Source: Amycolatopsis sp. WAC 01376 (GTDB lineage: Bacteria; Actinomycetota; Actinomycetes; Mycobacteriales; Pseudonocardiaceae). Taken from it: DNA of 64,000 nt. The position numbers were made by a program, and so were the translations under genes. The stretch covers positions 1,302,001 through 1,366,000 of the forward strand of contig NZ_QHKL01000001.1 of assembly GCF_003947415.1 (NCBI RefSeq), given 5' to 3'. Positions within the stretch are counted from its first letter, which is position 1; each line of letters opens with the position of its first letter. Positions 54,431 through 62,786 of the stretch are shown piece after piece. Under the pieces are notes generated by a model. It worked only from the letters and a program-made list of their open reading frames with translations. It made no database searches and was not told the origin of the DNA.

Positions 54431-55012
54431 TCACTTGTTCCAGACGGTGACCTTGGTACGAATGGTGTTACCGGCACCGACCACGTCAAGGACGAAGATC
54501 CGTCCCTCGGCAGTGCGCCCGCATACCTGATTTCCGGTAGTGACCTGGACCTGGTTGGAGCCGTCCGTGTCCACGGCCGAAGCGCACTCGCCTTTGCCTG
54601 GCCGTCCGCTCTTCTTCCAGGACGTCACGATCGTATTTCCTTTGACATACAAGGAGTCGCTCGAAATTCTGGCGAGGTACTCACCGTCGGTGTAATTCGG
54701 TGGGTTGTGGTCGAGGTTGAACTTGCCCCACGTGAGCTCGCCGGTCCAGTAGACCGCTCCGTCGGTCTTGGGTTGCGGTGCTGTTGTCGGGGCTTCACCG
54801 ACGGGCCGAACTTCTGGCGTCGCGGTGACGGTGACCGTCTCAGTCGAGGAGACGGTCGTTGCCTTCGACTGTTCCGCGTCCGGAGCGCTCGTGCGGCCGA
54901 GGAAGAAACCGGCCCCGGCCAACGCGGTCACCAATGCGGCGATCGCGGTGATCCATTGATGGCCGAGTTGACCCCAGCCGCTCTTCTTTGTGGATTCCTG
55001 ATCATCACTCAT
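54431..55012 (-). CDS. Unknown single-pass membrane protein with extracellular domain
   Basis: 193 residues. A hydrophilic start is followed by a membrane helix (WITAIAALVTALAGAGFFLG, about 20-39), a Thr/Val/Pro-rich linker (TETVTVTATPEVRPV) and a C-terminal domain with one Cys pair and several Thr/Asn-rich strands. AGGGGGG stands six bases before the ATG. No known motif. Codon use is a little less biased than in the core genes, as in its neighbours up to the ATPase. Confidence 0.65.
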   Translation of the reverse strand: MSDDQESTKKSGWGQLGHQWITAIAALVTALAGAGFFLGRTSAPDAEQSKATTVSSTETVTVTATPEVRPVGEAPTTAPQPKTDGAVYWTGELTWGKFNLDHNPPNYTDGEYLARISSDSLYVKGNTIVTSWKKSGRPGKGECASAVDTDGSNQVQVTTGNQVCGRTAEGRIFVLDVVGAGNTIRTKVTVWNK

Positions 55013-55095
55013 GATGCCCCCCTGACCCTCCGTGATCGGGGTAACACCTTAGTGGCGGAGCATCGAACTCATGAGCCCGGCCCCGTGAGCTGATC

Positions 55096-55266
55096 GTGCC
55101 GTACAAGCGGACTCGTCAGGACGACTTCGCCAATTGGCTGACTCGCTGGAACGACATGCCGGAGGACGCCTTCGCATTCCTTGAAAATGTCGACGGCGAA
55201 GACCTCGCCCAGTTCCAGGATCCACGCCGCGCGTTGCCGCCTGGCGGCGACAGTGAACCTGTCTAG
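55096..55266 (+). CDS. Possible 56-residue acidic protein
   Basis: GTG 55096 opens 56 codons ending in TAG. The peptide VPYKRTRQDDFANWLTRWND then MPEDAFAFLENVDGEDLAQF looks helical and acidic with high GC at third positions. There is no strong ribosome binding site, and it may be the tail of a lost gene. The surrounding gap 55013-55625 holds no other gene I can support. Confidence 0.3.
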   Translation: MPYKRTRQDDFANWLTRWNDMPEDAFAFLENVDGEDLAQFQDPRRALPPGGDSEPV

Positions 55267-55364
55267 GGGCGGGAGACGCAGTCATCAAGGCCGGGCTGGG
55301 CATCTCCCGAGATGGGATGAGCACGGTCCGCTCGTCGCCGCCGCGCATCACCGGATTTCGGCGG

Positions 55365-55398
55365 CTTCGCCTTCATGAGCGTCCAGACAAGGCGCGAC
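55365..55398. repeat. Degenerate copy of the uppS 5' end
   Basis: From GCTTCGCCT and CATGAGCGTCC onward this matches about 29 of 34 bases at 56893-56926, the start of the cis-prenyltransferase gene. The two copies flank the ATPase gene as imperfect direct repeats. Confidence 0.55.
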
Positions 55399-55522
55399 TC
55401 CGCCGTCGATGGCGAGGCGGGTCGACAGGGGCTGCCTGGCCGGAATCGCGGTCATTCCAGACTCAAGATCCGGTGCCGGACGGTCGATGAGTCTGTCCGG
55501 GGCACCCACGAGCGGTCTTGAG

Positions 55523-55614
55523 TCGGCAGATGCGCGGGCTATAGATCGGCAGATCAGCGACAACATCTTCGGCAGACCAGCGACACGTGTATCGGCAGAT
55601 CCACGGACGCTGGT
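55523..55614 (+). promoter_or_regulatory. Four TCGGCAGA repeats at exact 23-bp spacing
   Basis: TCGGCAGA starts at 55523, 55546, 55569 and 55592, each 23 bp apart, with further agreement (AGCGACA) in the middle two. The array ends at the TAGGGT -10 box (55614-55619) of the ATPase gene, so it is placed like an activator or repressor array, or a set of iterons. Confidence 0.7.
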
Positions 55615-55625
55615 AGGGTCGAGCC

Positions 55626-56873
55626 GTGCACAGAGCTGACGGCTACCTTCCGCGCAGAGCCGCTGACATGGTCGTGGAGGCGCTCGGCGACACGCGTGTC
55701 GTCATCCTCAACGGAGCACGTCAAACGGGTAAAAGCACCCTTGCCGAACTGTGTTTGCGTGACCACCCTGCTGGCGTGCGGCGATACCTGGATGATCCGC
55801 GGACCAGGGCTTCGGCCGCTGCGGATCCAGTGGCATTTCTGGACGCGCCGGGGGCCATGCTCATCGATGAGGTCCAGCGGGTTCCGGAACTGTGGCTGAC
55901 CATCAAGCACATAGTGGACCGAGACCCGCGTCCGGGGCGGTTCCTGTTGACCGGCTCGGCACGGCTGCTCGGCTTGAGTCAACTTCCTGATTCCCTGCCG
56001 GGACGCTCGGAGACGATCGAACTGTTCCCCTTGTCGCAGGGGGAAATCACTGGCAAGCCCGATGGTTTCGTCGACGCCGCGTTCGAGCACGGCAGTCGGC
56101 TGCGAGCAGTATCCTCGACCTTGCGCCGCCGCGACTATCTGGCTCTTGCCGCTCGTGGTGGATACCCCGAAGCCGTTCGTCGTGAAACGCCCCGGCGGCG
56201 TGCTCAGTTTTTCAGGTCGTATCTCGACGACATCATGAGCCGGGACGTGCACCAAGTCGCGGACATCCAACGCATCTCCGATATGCGGCGATTGATCGGA
56301 ACGCTCGCGGCCCAGTCCGGCGGCTTGCTCAACTACAGCCGGCTTTCATCGGATCTGGCTCTCCCCGCGTCGACTGTCCGTGATTACGTCGGACTCCTCG
56401 AGCTGATCTACCTCATCCGATTGATTCCGGCGTGGTCGGCGAACGCGACGACACGGGCGGTCGCCACGCCGAAGCTGGTGTTCAACGACGTGGGGCTGGC
56501 AGGGCACCTCGTCTCCGGCGTCAACAACGACGCCACGACCGGCGGACTGGTCGAAACCTTCGTCATCGGCGAACTTGCCCGCCAGATCACGTGGAGCCAG
56601 ACGATGCCTCGTCTGCATCACTATCGTGACCGCGACGGCTACGAGGTCGACGCGGTGCTGGAGGACAACGCCGGTCTGGTGGTGGCTATCGAAGTGAAGG
56701 CCGCGGAAACCGTCCGGACCGACGATTTTCGCTCGATCCGGGTTCTGCAACGCCGGCTGGGCGACCGGTTTCGTGCCGGTTTCGTCCTCTATTGCGGCGA
56801 CCAGCAGCTTCCCTTCGGAGAGAACCTCGCTTGTCTCCCGATCAGCGCGCTGTGGACCACTCGGCCGGAGTGA
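55626..56873 (+). CDS. AAA ATPase with DUF4143 C-terminal domain
   Basis: 415 residues. Walker A VVILNGARQTGKSTLAELCL, Walker B GAMLIDEVQRVPELWLTIKH, sensor FLLTGSARLLGLSQLP, then a winged-helix region (LAAQSGGLLNYSRLSSDLAL) and DUF4143 ending in a nuclease-like strand VDAVLEDNAGLVVAIEVKAA. The GTG at 55626 has TAGGGT six bases upstream. Such ATPases are common in accessory regions and are often exchanged between genomes; no function is established. Confidence 0.85.
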   Translation: MHRADGYLPRRAADMVVEALGDTRVVILNGARQTGKSTLAELCLRDHPAGVRRYLDDPRTRASAAADPVAFLDAPGAMLIDEVQRVPELWLTIKHIVDRDPRPGRFLLTGSARLLGLSQLPDSLPGRSETIELFPLSQGEITGKPDGFVDAAFEHGSRLRAVSSTLRRRDYLALAARGGYPEAVRRETPRRRAQFFRSYLDDIMSRDVHQVADIQRISDMRRLIGTLAAQSGGLLNYSRLSSDLALPASTVRDYVGLLELIYLIRLIPAWSANATTRAVATPKLVFNDVGLAGHLVSGVNNDATTGGLVETFVIGELARQITWSQTMPRLHHYRDRDGYEVDAVLEDNAGLVVAIEVKAAETVRTDDFRSIRVLQRRLGDRFRAGFVLYCGDQQLPFGENLACLPISALWTTRPE

Positions 56874-56903
56874 AGAACGTTCTCTTTCGGTAGCTTCGCC
56901 TCC

Positions 56904-57662
56904 ATGAGCGTCCGGACCAGACTCGACGACCTCTACGCGCGACGGCTCCGCGCACGTCTTCGCCGAGGCCCGCTACCGCGGCATGTCGGCGTGATCATCG
57001 ACGGCAACCGTCGCTGGGCTCGCCGGATGGGGTTCGAGGACGTCCGCGAGGGGCATCGGCACGGCGCCCGGCACATCGCGCGGTTGATGACGTGGTGCGA
57101 AGGCCTCGGCATCGGGCACGTGACGGTGTACCTCGCTTCGGTCGACAATCTGACGAAGCGTGCGTCGCCGGAGATGGCCTTCCTGATGCAGGTGATCGAG
57201 GACGTCGTCCGTGACCGGCTCACCGCGCCGGGTGCGAACTGGCGTGTCGTGCCTGTGGGGCGTCTCGACATGCTGCCGTCGTCCACGGCCGAAGTGCTGA
57301 AGCAGGCCGAAGAGGACACTCGCGGCGCGACGGGGCCTGAGCTGACTCTCGCCATCGGGTACGGAAGCCGCGAGGAGATCGTCGACGCCGTGCGCGATCT
57401 GGTGCTCGAAGGGGCGGCGGACGGCAAGTCCCTTGTGGAGATCGCGGAAACCGTTTCCGTGGACGCCCTTTCCGCGCATCTGTACACGGTGGGCAGTCCC
57501 GATCCGGACCTGATCATCCGGACGAGCGGCGAGGTCCGGCTGTCCGGATTCCTGCTTTGGCAGGCGAAGGATTCCCAGCTGTACTTCTGCGACGCCAACT
57601 GGCCGGGCTTCCGGTACATCGACCTTCTGCGGGCGCTTCGGGTGTGGGCTCGATCTCGATGA
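56904..57662 (+). CDS. uppS: Cis-prenyltransferase (isoprenyl transferase, UppS-like)
   Basis: 252 residues. RHVGVIIDGNRRWARRMGFE contains the catalytic Asp and the phosphate loop, VYLASVDNLTKRASPEMAFL replaces the usual STENW region with SVDNL, and DLIIRTSGEVRLSGFLLWQ is the family signature. It condenses IPP in cis onto an allylic primer for carrier lipids; the altered loop may signal a short-chain product like actinobacterial Z-FPP synthase. Confidence 0.9.
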   Translation: MSVRTRLDDLYARRLRARLRRGPLPRHVGVIIDGNRRWARRMGFEDVREGHRHGARHIARLMTWCEGLGIGHVTVYLASVDNLTKRASPEMAFLMQVIEDVVRDRLTAPGANWRVVPVGRLDMLPSSTAEVLKQAEEDTRGATGPELTLAIGYGSREEIVDAVRDLVLEGAADGKSLVEIAETVSVDALSAHLYTVGSPDPDLIIRTSGEVRLSGFLLWQAKDSQLYFCDANWPGFRYIDLLRALRVWARSR

Positions 57663-57746
57663 TCTTGCAGGTCGCGACCACATCGTCATCACGATTGAGT
57701 AGTGCTACGGATCCATCGGCGGGTCTCAGGCCGCATGCTGGTCGCC

Positions 57747-59720
57747 ATGACCACCGATGGGGATGTGCTCCTCAGGCTCGCCGGGGAGATCGACGACCTT
57801 GGGGCCCGCCTCGCGCGGGTCGGTACGGAGCTGCGGACCGTCCGATCAGGAGCGGAGCCGACGCGCGAAGAGGCGCCTGAGCAGGCTGCCCAAGAGCAGC
57901 CCGCGCAGCCCGAGCAGCAGGCACCGCAAGCAGAGCAGCAGGCACCGCAGGCCCAGCCCCAAGCCGAGCAGGCCCAGCAGCCGCCAGCCGAGCAGCCCCA
58001 GCCGCAAGCCCAGCAGGCACCGCAGCCCCAGGTGCCGCAGCAGCCGTACCCCCACCCCCAGTACCAGCACCCGCAGTACGCCCACTACCAGCAGCAATAC
58101 CAGCAGGCCCAGTACGCGCAGTGGCAGCAACAGCAGTACCGGCAGCAGCACGCGCCGCAGCAGCCCTACCGCCCGTATCAGCCTGCCCCGAAGGTCACGC
58201 TCGGCGAGAAGCTGAGCAAGGAAGGCGCCGGCAGCAGGCTGCTGGCCTGGATCGGTGGCGCGGTCACGCTGCTGGGTGTCGTGCTGTTCCTCGTGCTCGC
58301 GATCCAGCGTGGCTGGTTCGGCCCGTTGCCGCGGGTGCTCGGGGGCGCCGTGCTCGGTGCGGCGCTGGTCGGGATCGGGCTTCGCCTGCACCGCACGCCG
58401 GCGGGCCGCACGGGCGCGTTCGCGGTCGCCGCGACCGGGATCGGGGCGTTGTACCTCGACGCCATCGCCGCGACGACGATGTACGAGTACCTCCCTGCCT
58501 ACGCCGGTCTCGCGATCGGGCTCCTGATCGCGGTCGGCGGGTTGCTGCTGGCCGTGCGGTGGAAGTCTTCGCTGCTCGCGACGGCCGTCGTGCTCGGCTG
58601 TGTGGTCTGCGCGCCGATCATCACGCAGGGTTTCACCCCGCAGCTGGTCGCGTTCCTGCTGGTGGTCCAGGTCGCTTCGACGCCGGTGCAGTTGCGCCAG
58701 TCGTGGCCGTCGGTGGCGGTCGCGGCCGGGATCCCGCCGCTGGTCGCGTCGGTCTTCAGCACGGCGTTCACCGGTTTCGGTGGCAGCACCGCCAACACTG
58801 CCGCCGCGCTGGCCGCGGGAGGCGTCGCACTCGCGCTGGCGCTGATCGTCACGGCCAAGCGGCCTGGGGACGCCGCCGCGCTCGCCCTGCTGGCCGTCGC
58901 GCCGGCGCCGTCGTTGCTCGCCGCGTTGTTCCTGCCGAAGACCCCGGCCGTGCTCGTCACCGCGTCGGTGGCGCTGGTGCTGCTCGGGGTGTGGGCGGCC
59001 GGGCAGTGGCTCGACGGCTGGACGGGTGACCTCGCTGGCGCCGCCGGGCTCCTGGCGGCCCTGCAGACGACGATGACGCTGTTCGACGGCAGTGCCCGTT
59101 CGGCGATCCTCATCGGCGAAGGCGTTCTGCTGGCACTGGTCGCGCTGTGGACGAAGAAGCACGTCGCGCTCTTCGGCGGGCTGGGCTTCGCCGTCATCGG
59201 CGGCATGATCGCGCTGGCCTTCGACGTCCCGCCGACGCTGTTCTTCCTGATCAGGAACCGGCCGGACGCCGACCTCGCCGCCTCCTTGCTGGTGGCCGTC
59301 GCGATCCTGGCGGTCTCGATCACGCTTCCGTGGGTCGCGCATCGGCTCGGGCTGTTCAAGGCCGCGTCGGAGAACGTGGTGCCGTGGCTCTTCGCCGGGG
59401 TCTGCGGGCTCTACGGCGCGGGCGCGATGGTGCTGTGCGGCGCGCTGCTGGCCGTCCCCGGCCGCTCGGGTTTCCTGGTCGGCCACGTGGTGATCACGGT
59501 GTCCTGGACGGTCGCCGCGCTGGTGCTGCTCATCCGCGGCATCTCCGCGGTCAGCCTGCGGGTGATCGGGTTCGTGCTGGTCGGGGCGGCGGTGCTGAAG
59601 CTGGTGCTGTTCGACCTCTCCGCGCTCGACGGTCTCGCCAGGGTCGCCGCTTTCCTCCTCGCCGGTCTGGTGTTGCTCGGCGCCGGGACGCGCTACGCGA
59701 AACTCGTCGCGTCTCGCTGA
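57747..59720 (+). CDS. DUF2339 polytopic membrane protein
   Basis: 657 residues. An N-terminal coiled segment (VLLRLAGEIDDLGARLARVG) is followed by ~100 residues of Gln/Pro/Ala/Tyr repeats (QPQAQQAPQPQVPQQPYPHP) and then about 18-20 membrane helices, the DUF2339 plan. GAGSRLLAWIGGAVTLLGVV opens the membrane part. Start is uncertain: ATG 57747 or 57735. Function of the family is unknown. The repetitive Gln tract is encoded by CAG/CAA-rich DNA. Confidence 0.82.
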   Translation: MTTDGDVLLRLAGEIDDLGARLARVGTELRTVRSGAEPTREEAPEQAAQEQPAQPEQQAPQAEQQAPQAQPQAEQAQQPPAEQPQPQAQQAPQPQVPQQPYPHPQYQHPQYAHYQQQYQQAQYAQWQQQQYRQQHAPQQPYRPYQPAPKVTLGEKLSKEGAGSRLLAWIGGAVTLLGVVLFLVLAIQRGWFGPLPRVLGGAVLGAALVGIGLRLHRTPAGRTGAFAVAATGIGALYLDAIAATTMYEYLPAYAGLAIGLLIAVGGLLLAVRWKSSLLATAVVLGCVVCAPIITQGFTPQLVAFLLVVQVASTPVQLRQSWPSVAVAAGIPPLVASVFSTAFTGFGGSTANTAAALAAGGVALALALIVTAKRPGDAAALALLAVAPAPSLLAALFLPKTPAVLVTASVALVLLGVWAAGQWLDGWTGDLAGAAGLLAALQTTMTLFDGSARSAILIGEGVLLALVALWTKKHVALFGGLGFAVIGGMIALAFDVPPTLFFLIRNRPDADLAASLLVAVAILAVSITLPWVAHRLGLFKAASENVVPWLFAGVCGLYGAGAMVLCGALLAVPGRSGFLVGHVVITVSWTVAALVLLIRGISAVSLRVIGFVLVGAAVLKLVLFDLSALDGLARVAAFLLAGLVLLGAGTRYAKLVASR

Positions 59721-59763
59721 GCGGACGAGGAAGAAATGTCGGTGGGCCGTGGTTGGGTCGGGC

Positions 59764-60165
59764 ATGAGCTACCGACCCGACCCGCGGCTCGCCGAGCGGG
59801 CGAAGGAGAACGTCGCCTGGCTGACCACGATCAGCCCGAAGGGACGCCCTTCGCCCCGCCCGGTGTGGTTCGTACTCGACGGCGACGACATCATCGTCTT
59901 CAGTCAGCGGGACACGGCGAAGACCCGGCACATCGAGGCCAACCCCGAGGTCAGCCTCCACTTCAACAGCGACGAGCACGGCGGCTCGATCCTGGTGATC
60001 GGTGGCCGGGCCGAGATCCTGCCGGACGGCCTCCCCTCGGAACAGCCGGGCTATCTCGAAAAGTACGAGAAGCACTACCCGGCGATCGACTACGACATCG
60101 CGAAGTTCGACAAGGAGTACGGCGCCCGGATCAGGATCCGGCCCGAACGCACCTGGGGGTTTTAG
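59764..60165 (+). CDS. PPOX-class F420-dependent enzyme (Rv3369-like)
   Basis: 133 residues, a split-barrel flavin/deazaflavin fold: AWLTTISPKGRPSPRPVWFV, IIVFSQRDTAKTRHIEANPE, VSLHFNSDEHGGSILVIGGR. Members use reduced F420 to reduce biliverdin or related compounds. The ATG at 59764 follows the DUF2339 stop by 43 bases. Substrate unknown. Confidence 0.83.
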   Translation: MSYRPDPRLAERAKENVAWLTTISPKGRPSPRPVWFVLDGDDIIVFSQRDTAKTRHIEANPEVSLHFNSDEHGGSILVIGGRAEILPDGLPSEQPGYLEKYEKHYPAIDYDIAKFDKEYGARIRIRPERTWGF

Positions 60166-60174
60166 GAAACGCCG

Positions 60175-60726
60175 CTAGAAGCCGACGGTCACACAGGCCA
60201 GCCTGGCGCCCGCGGTCCCGGCGTGCCCGGGGTCGGTGTGCGTATGCGTTTCGTGGATCACGATGGAGTTCGCGCGCCGATCGGTGAACGTCCAGTCCAC
60301 TTTGGACACGGCGGCGCCGCGGCCGGTGGCGTCGGTGGTGAGGTCGAGCCAGATCTCGTTGCGGGGGTTGGCGTAGGCCGGATCCACCGACGGCTTCACC
60401 GGGTCTTCGACGTTCTGGTAGTGCGGGCCGGCGAGGTCGCCGGTGGCACCGCACGGCTTCGTGTGCGCGTGGGCGCCGTATTCGCGGTTGGGCAGCAGGC
60501 CGGTCACGAGGACCGCGGTCGAGGTTCCGTAGGCCTTGGACGTCAACCCGAAGACGTGCGCGCGGGCGCCGGGCGGCACCAGTTCGGGTTTGTAGATCGT
60601 GAGGCCGCTCTTGGCGGTGATCACGTGGACGCGGGAGCCGGGGACGGCGGTGGCCGGCCCGGCGCCGGCGGTCAGGGCCAATGCGGCCGCGGACAGGATG
60701 AGGGCGAGTGTGGGGATGGGGCGCAT
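60175..60726 (-). CDS. Exported Cu/Zn-superoxide-dismutase-like protein
   Basis: 183 residues with a signal peptide (LALILSAAALALTAGAGPA). Copper-site residues are visible: HxH in YGAHAHTKPCGATGDLAGPH, the bridging His in GPHYQN, and NSIVIHETHTHTDPGHAGTA with the conserved Arg and Cys in GARLACVTV. The zinc ligands usually found as H..HxGDLP are replaced by ANPRNEIWLDL, so zinc binding is probably lost, as in the copper-only mycobacterial SodC. AGGGGG precedes the ATG. Confidence 0.8.
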   Translation of the reverse strand: MRPIPTLALILSAAALALTAGAGPATAVPGSRVHVITAKSGLTIYKPELVPPGARAHVFGLTSKAYGTSTAVLVTGLLPNREYGAHAHTKPCGATGDLAGPHYQNVEDPVKPSVDPAYANPRNEIWLDLTTDATGRGAAVSKVDWTFTDRRANSIVIHETHTHTDPGHAGTAGARLACVTVGF

Positions 60727-60809
60727 GCCCCCTGCCTAGTCCGCCCGAATCGGACACGCCAGAGCGGTCACTCCGTCGGGCGATCATTCTCAAACTATGG
60801 GCAGGATAC

Positions 60810-61772
60810 GTGAGTACTAACCCTCCGGATCGTACTTGGCTGGTCGCGGTCGCCGCCGCTCTTTGGGGCACCGACGGGCTTCTGAGGCTTCCGCTCGCCG
60901 AGGCGCTCCCGGCGGCCACGGTCGTCTTCTGGGAGCACCTGCTCGTGGTGCTCGTGCTGAGCCCGTTGATCCCCGGCGCCTTCCGGGCGTTGCGCCGATG
61001 CGGTCCGCGGGAATGGCTGGCCGTGCTCGCGATCGGCGGCGGCTCTTCCGCGCTGGCGACGGCGATGTTCACCGCGGCCTTCAAACTGGGCGATCCCGTG
61101 ACGCCGTTGGTGCTGCAGAAGCTCCAGCCGGTGTTCGCCGTTCTGGCGGCATATTTCGTACTTCGTGAGCGGGTCCGCCCGGGGTACGCCTTCTTCGCGG
61201 TCCCGGCGCTGTTGGGCGCTTGGCTGCTGGCGTTCAAGGATCCGCTGAACATCCAGCTCGCCGCGGCGAAGGCGGCGCTGCTGGCGATCGGCGCGGCCGC
61301 GTTGTGGGCGGCGGGCACGGTGCTCGGACGGCTGCTCTCCACCGAACTGGCGCCGAAGGAGGTCACCACCCTGCGGTTCACCGTCGGGCTCCCGGTGGCG
61401 GCGGGCATCGTGGCCGTTCAGGGCGGCGAGTTCGCGGTCGGCTGGGACAACGCGCTCGGGCTCGCACTGCTCGCGCTGGTCCCCGGCCTGCTGGCGCTGA
61501 GCCTGTACTACGTCGGCCTGCGGTCGACGCCCGCGGCCAGGGCGACGTTGGCCGAGCTGGCGTTCCCCGTCACGGCCGCCATCATCGGCGTATTGTGCTT
61601 GAACGCCGATTTGTCGGGTACTCAGTGGCTGGGCCTCGCCGTAGTGGTCGTGTCAGTGACATCGCTCGGCTGGCACGAGAAGGTCAGGCGTCAACCGATG
61701 GTCCTGGAGCCACCACATGGTCGAGCACACCGGCGAGACGAAGAACGAACGCCTGACCCGCAACGTCAGTGA
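60810..61772 (+). CDS. DMT/EamA family transporter
   Basis: 320 residues with ten membrane helices in two EamA repeats: WLVAVAAALWGTDGLLRLPL ... LQPVFAVLAAYFVLRERVRP and the second copy ending LYYVGLRSTPAARATLAELA. A soluble tail of ~30 residues overlaps the next gene by 56 bases. The GTG at 60810 follows AGGA. Substrate unknown; metabolite export is usual. Confidence 0.85.
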   Translation: MSTNPPDRTWLVAVAAALWGTDGLLRLPLAEALPAATVVFWEHLLVVLVLSPLIPGAFRALRRCGPREWLAVLAIGGGSSALATAMFTAAFKLGDPVTPLVLQKLQPVFAVLAAYFVLRERVRPGYAFFAVPALLGAWLLAFKDPLNIQLAAAKAALLAIGAAALWAAGTVLGRLLSTELAPKEVTTLRFTVGLPVAAGIVAVQGGEFAVGWDNALGLALLALVPGLLALSLYYVGLRSTPAARATLAELAFPVTAAIIGVLCLNADLSGTQWLGLAVVVVSVTSLGWHEKVRRQPMVLEPPHGRAHRRDEERTPDPQRQ

Positions 61773-62181
61773 GCTCCTGCAGGAGCTGCGGGTCGCGCAG
61801 GCCGGCGTTCAGATCCTCTTCGGTTTCCTGCTCACGGTGGTGTTCACCGACGAGTTCCACGCGGCGAGCGGGTTCGAGAAAGCCGTCCACCTGACGGCGG
61901 TCCTGCTCACGGTCTGTTCGACGGTGCTGCTGACGGCGCCCGCCGCCTGGCACCGGCTGTTGTTCCGCACCGGCAATCGTGAGCGGATCCTCACCGTCGG
62001 CAACCGTTCCGTCCTCGTCGGGCTCGGCTGCCTCGCGGCCGCCATCACCACGACCGTCGCGCTCATCGCCAAGGTCGTCTACGGCCCGATCTCGATGACG
62101 ATCTTCGGTGTGGTGTCGGCGGTGCTGTTCGTCGTCATGTGGTTCGTGGTGCCGAAGAAGATCGACCGCAACGGCGACTGA
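61717..62181 (+). CDS. DUF6328-type four-helix membrane protein
   Basis: 154 residues. A hydrophilic start (VEHTGETKNERLTRNVSELL) leads to LRVAQAGVQILFGFLLTVVF and three further membrane helices, fitting the small actinobacterial DUF6328 family. It begins inside the end of the DMT transporter gene (56-base overlap), so the two are coupled. Function unknown. Confidence 0.72.
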   Translation: MVEHTGETKNERLTRNVSELLQELRVAQAGVQILFGFLLTVVFTDEFHAASGFEKAVHLTAVLLTVCSTVLLTAPAAWHRLLFRTGNRERILTVGNRSVLVGLGCLAAAITTTVALIAKVVYGPISMTIFGVVSAVLFVVMWFVVPKKIDRNGD

Positions 62182-62709
62182 TCACCGACCGGCGCGCACC
62201 GGGGTTCCTGCCGGAAGGCCGAACGCGGCGGCCGACACCGACTTCGGTTCGTCCGGGCTCGCGCCGTCGAGCACCCGGCGGGCGCCGACCCACGAGAACA
62301 TCTCCTTGACCGAGGGCGAATAGCCGGCACCGTCCTTCGCGAGCTCCCGGTCGAGCACGCGGTACCCGTCGGGAGTGCGTTCGACGCGGTAGACCATCGC
62401 CCGGCGGCGGAATCCGCTGCGCGTGACGAGCTCGCCGCCCTCTTTAGCGACCTCGTCGCAGCTCGCGACCAGGCCGATCTTGACCCGCTCGCCGTCCGGG
62501 CGGGTCTCGATCACCTTCTGCGTGCACACCCAGCGGATTTCCGGGCCGCCGGAACCGGCGAGCGCGCGCACATGCCGGTCGATCGGCGGCAGCGCCTCTC
62601 GCGCGACGGCGTCGTCCACCGTCGGCATCTCGTCCACGATCCACCAGGCCGCCGCGGTCACCACCACACCGACCCCGGCGAGCACGGGCCAGCGTTTGAC
62701 GTTCCCCAT
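62182..62709 (-). CDS. Unknown membrane-anchored protein
   Basis: 175 residues: one N-terminal membrane helix (WPVLAGVGVVVTAAAWWIVD), then an extracellular alpha/beta domain with two Cys (IRWVCTQKVIET, LVASCDEVAKEG). TAGCTT six bases before the ATG is a leaderless-type box. The stop abuts the stop of the convergent DUF6328 gene. No family recognised. Confidence 0.7.
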   Translation of the reverse strand: MGNVKRWPVLAGVGVVVTAAAWWIVDEMPTVDDAVAREALPPIDRHVRALAGSGGPEIRWVCTQKVIETRPDGERVKIGLVASCDEVAKEGGELVTRSGFRRRAMVYRVERTPDGYRVLDRELAKDGAGYSPSVKEMFSWVGARRVLDGASPDEPKSVSAAAFGLPAGTPVRAGR

Positions 62710-62786
62710 GTGACGAAGCTACCGAGCGGGGCAAGTGTTCACCCGCGGTTCGGGACGCGTTGCCTCCGCGACCGTAGGTTGCGGCC

